The notes beneath the pieces were generated by a model. It made no database searches. It had not been told where the DNA came from and worked only from the letters and a program-made list of their open reading frames with translations. A program made the translations under genes and the position numbers. From an uncultured Acidobacteriota bacterium (GTDB taxonomy: Bacteria > Acidobacteriota > Terriglobia > Bryobacterales > Bryobacteraceae), in NCBI GenBank assembly GCA_937952345.1, contig CALFYN010000518.1, forward strand, positions 1 to 6,829: DNA of 6,829 nucleotides, written 5' to 3'. This document shows positions 5,900 to 6,829 of the stretch, piece by piece; position 1 is the stretch's first letter, and every line of letters begins with the position of its first letter.

Positions 5900-5976
5900 G
5901 GCTCCCGCTCAACGTTTCCATCCAGATTGTCCACCAGGCGTCACTGATATAGCAGGCGCCGAAGTAGAGGTGTGCC

Positions 5977-6829
5977 ATGAAGATCACTGCTTTGAAACTC
6001 CATCCGGTCGCGATTGCCGATCCGCCGCTGCGCAGTTCCTACGGGCTTCACGCCCACTACGCCATCCGTACCATTGTCGAAATTGAGACTGATGAAGGGA
6101 TCAAGGGTTGCAGCGAGACTTACGGTGGTGACGGGCCGATGGGATTGCTGCGCGAGGCCGAACAGCGGCTGATCGGGATGGATGTCTTTCAGTTGACGCG
6201 GCTGCACATGGACTTTGAGGCTCGTGCGGCGGCGGAGGCTTCCGGTGATCGGTCCCAAACGTGGCATGTCCCCGGCGAGAATCCGATGGACCGGCACACG
6301 CGCACGTTTGCCGCGATCGAGATTGCCTGTCTGGATGCTATCGGTAAAGCGCTCAATAAACCGGCTTGTGATCTTCTGGGCGGCCGCGCCCGCGATGCCG
6401 TACCATTCTCTGCCTACTTGTTCTATAAGCACGCCGGCGGTGGCGGCTTGGGCGACGATGAGCGCGAGGACGAATACGGCGAGGGGCTGACGCCCGAGGC
6501 GATGGTGCAACAGGCGCGCCAGATGATCGAGAAGTACGGGTTTAAAGAAATCAAGCTGAAGGGTGGCGTGCTCGATCCGGAAGTGGAGATTGAGACGATT
6601 CGCGCACTGCGGCGGGCCTTCGGGCCGAATGTTCCGCTACGCATCGATCCCAATTGCGCCTGGAGCGTCGACACGTCGGTGCTGGTTGGCGAGTCATTGG
6701 TGGAAGAACTCTCTAACGGTGGCTATCTGGAGGATCCCTGCGCCGGGATCGCGGGGATGGGTGAGGTTCGCAAGCGTGTGTTGGCAAAGGGGATTGACAC
6801 GCCGCAGGCGAGCAATGTGGCGGTGACCG
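5977..6829 (+). CDS. Glucarate-dehydratase-like enolase-superfamily enzyme, C-terminus cut by window edge
   Basis: The ATG at 5977, preceded by AGAGG at a six-base spacing, opens 284 codons that run off the window. The N-terminal capping domain contains GLHAHYAIRTIVEIETDEGI (23-42) and SETYGG. Then come FAAIEIACLDAIGKAL and VPFSAYLFYKHAGGGG (142-157), a stretch characteristic of the glucarate dehydratase group. The barrel domain begins with IKLKGGVLDPE, whose KxK (Lys193, Lys195) supplies the general base. It continues with RIDPNCAW (metal ligand Asp224, Asn226), YLEDPC (Glu252, Asp253) and TPQASN (Asn280, equivalent to the metal-binding Asn). Such enzymes dehydrate D-glucarate or related sugar acids to keto-deoxy acids using Mg2+. 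The catalytic His-Asp of the C-terminal third is outside the window. Substitutions at usually conserved places (DPNC for DPNG; AGIAG for GAExG after EDPC) make the exact substrate uncertain. It follows the small basic gene by 77 bases with no clear terminator between. Confidence 0.85.
   Translation, partial: MKITALKLHPVAIADPPLRSSYGLHAHYAIRTIVEIETDEGIKGCSETYGGDGPMGLLREAEQRLIGMDVFQLTRLHMDFEARAAAEASGDRSQTWHVPGENPMDRHTRTFAAIEIACLDAIGKALNKPACDLLGGRARDAVPFSAYLFYKHAGGGGLGDDEREDEYGEGLTPEAMVQQARQMIEKYGFKEIKLKGGVLDPEVEIETIRALRRAFGPNVPLRIDPNCAWSVDTSVLVGESLVEELSNGGYLEDPCAGIAGMGEVRKRVLAKGIDTPQASNVAVT

Noticed and set aside
5512..5952. Plus-strand 146-codon frame spanning the MFS start, the intergenic region and the small basic gene
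   Set aside because: It crosses the promoter and both dyads, has no Shine-Dalgarno and shows no domain. The separate TTG-started small gene has better signals.
5900..5976. Possible promoter (TTGTCC 5927, TATAGC 5948) or terminator ahead of the glucarate-dehydratase-like gene
   Set aside because: The spacer of 15 bases and four-of-six matches in both boxes are too weak to call, and no hairpin with a T-run is present.
5941..6510. Minus-strand 189-codon frame opposite the glucarate-dehydratase-like gene
   Set aside because: The plus strand has unmistakable enolase-superfamily motifs, and the minus frame has no start signals or recognisable domain.

Overview
The window is GC-rich bacterial chromosome, densely packed, with frequent GTG and TTG starts and short or overlapping gene junctions. 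No rRNA, tRNA, CRISPR array or insertion sequence was seen. The gene set (a YfhO-type membrane protein, an exported HExxH peptidase, an EntS-type MFS carrier and a glucarate-dehydratase-like enolase-superfamily enzyme) would fit a soil heterotroph such as an Acidobacteriota (Bryobacter/Solibacter-like). That placement is inferred from general gene character and is not proven by any marker in the window.

Layout. At the left edge (1-91, minus) lie the first 30 codons of a beta-ketoacyl-ACP synthase, cut by the window boundary. Diverging from it across about 41 bases is a plus-strand pair: a four-helix membrane protein of unknown function (133-663), followed three bases later by a 688-residue YfhO/GT-C-like multi-pass membrane protein (667-2733). 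The 3' end of the latter overlaps, tail to tail, the end of a three-gene minus-strand operon. In transcription order that operon is an MFS exporter (start 5633), a secreted HELAH zinc-peptidase-like protein (start most likely TTG at 4401) and a 171-residue soluble protein of unknown function (start GTG at 3193). Its junctions overlap, and the ribosome-binding sites lie inside the preceding genes, so translational coupling is likely.

A 134-base divergent intergenic region (5634-5767) separates the operon from the next plus-strand genes. It holds a TACAAT -10-like box flanked by two inverted repeats. Downstream is a 43-residue, strongly basic protein starting with TTG behind a good Shine-Dalgarno (5768-5899). 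After it comes a glucarate-dehydratase-like enzyme (from 5977) that runs off the right edge.

How the genes may work together. The exporter, exported peptidase and unknown protein form the most convincing functional unit, but nothing in the sequence names a substrate. The YfhO-like protein probably handles a lipid-linked sugar or decorates an envelope polymer, and its small membrane neighbour may be an accessory. The basic mini-protein looks like an RNA- or ribosome-binding factor. The enolase-superfamily enzyme suggests sugar-acid catabolism. Most of the window is ordinary. The best leads are the hairpin plus basic mini-protein and the peptidase operon.
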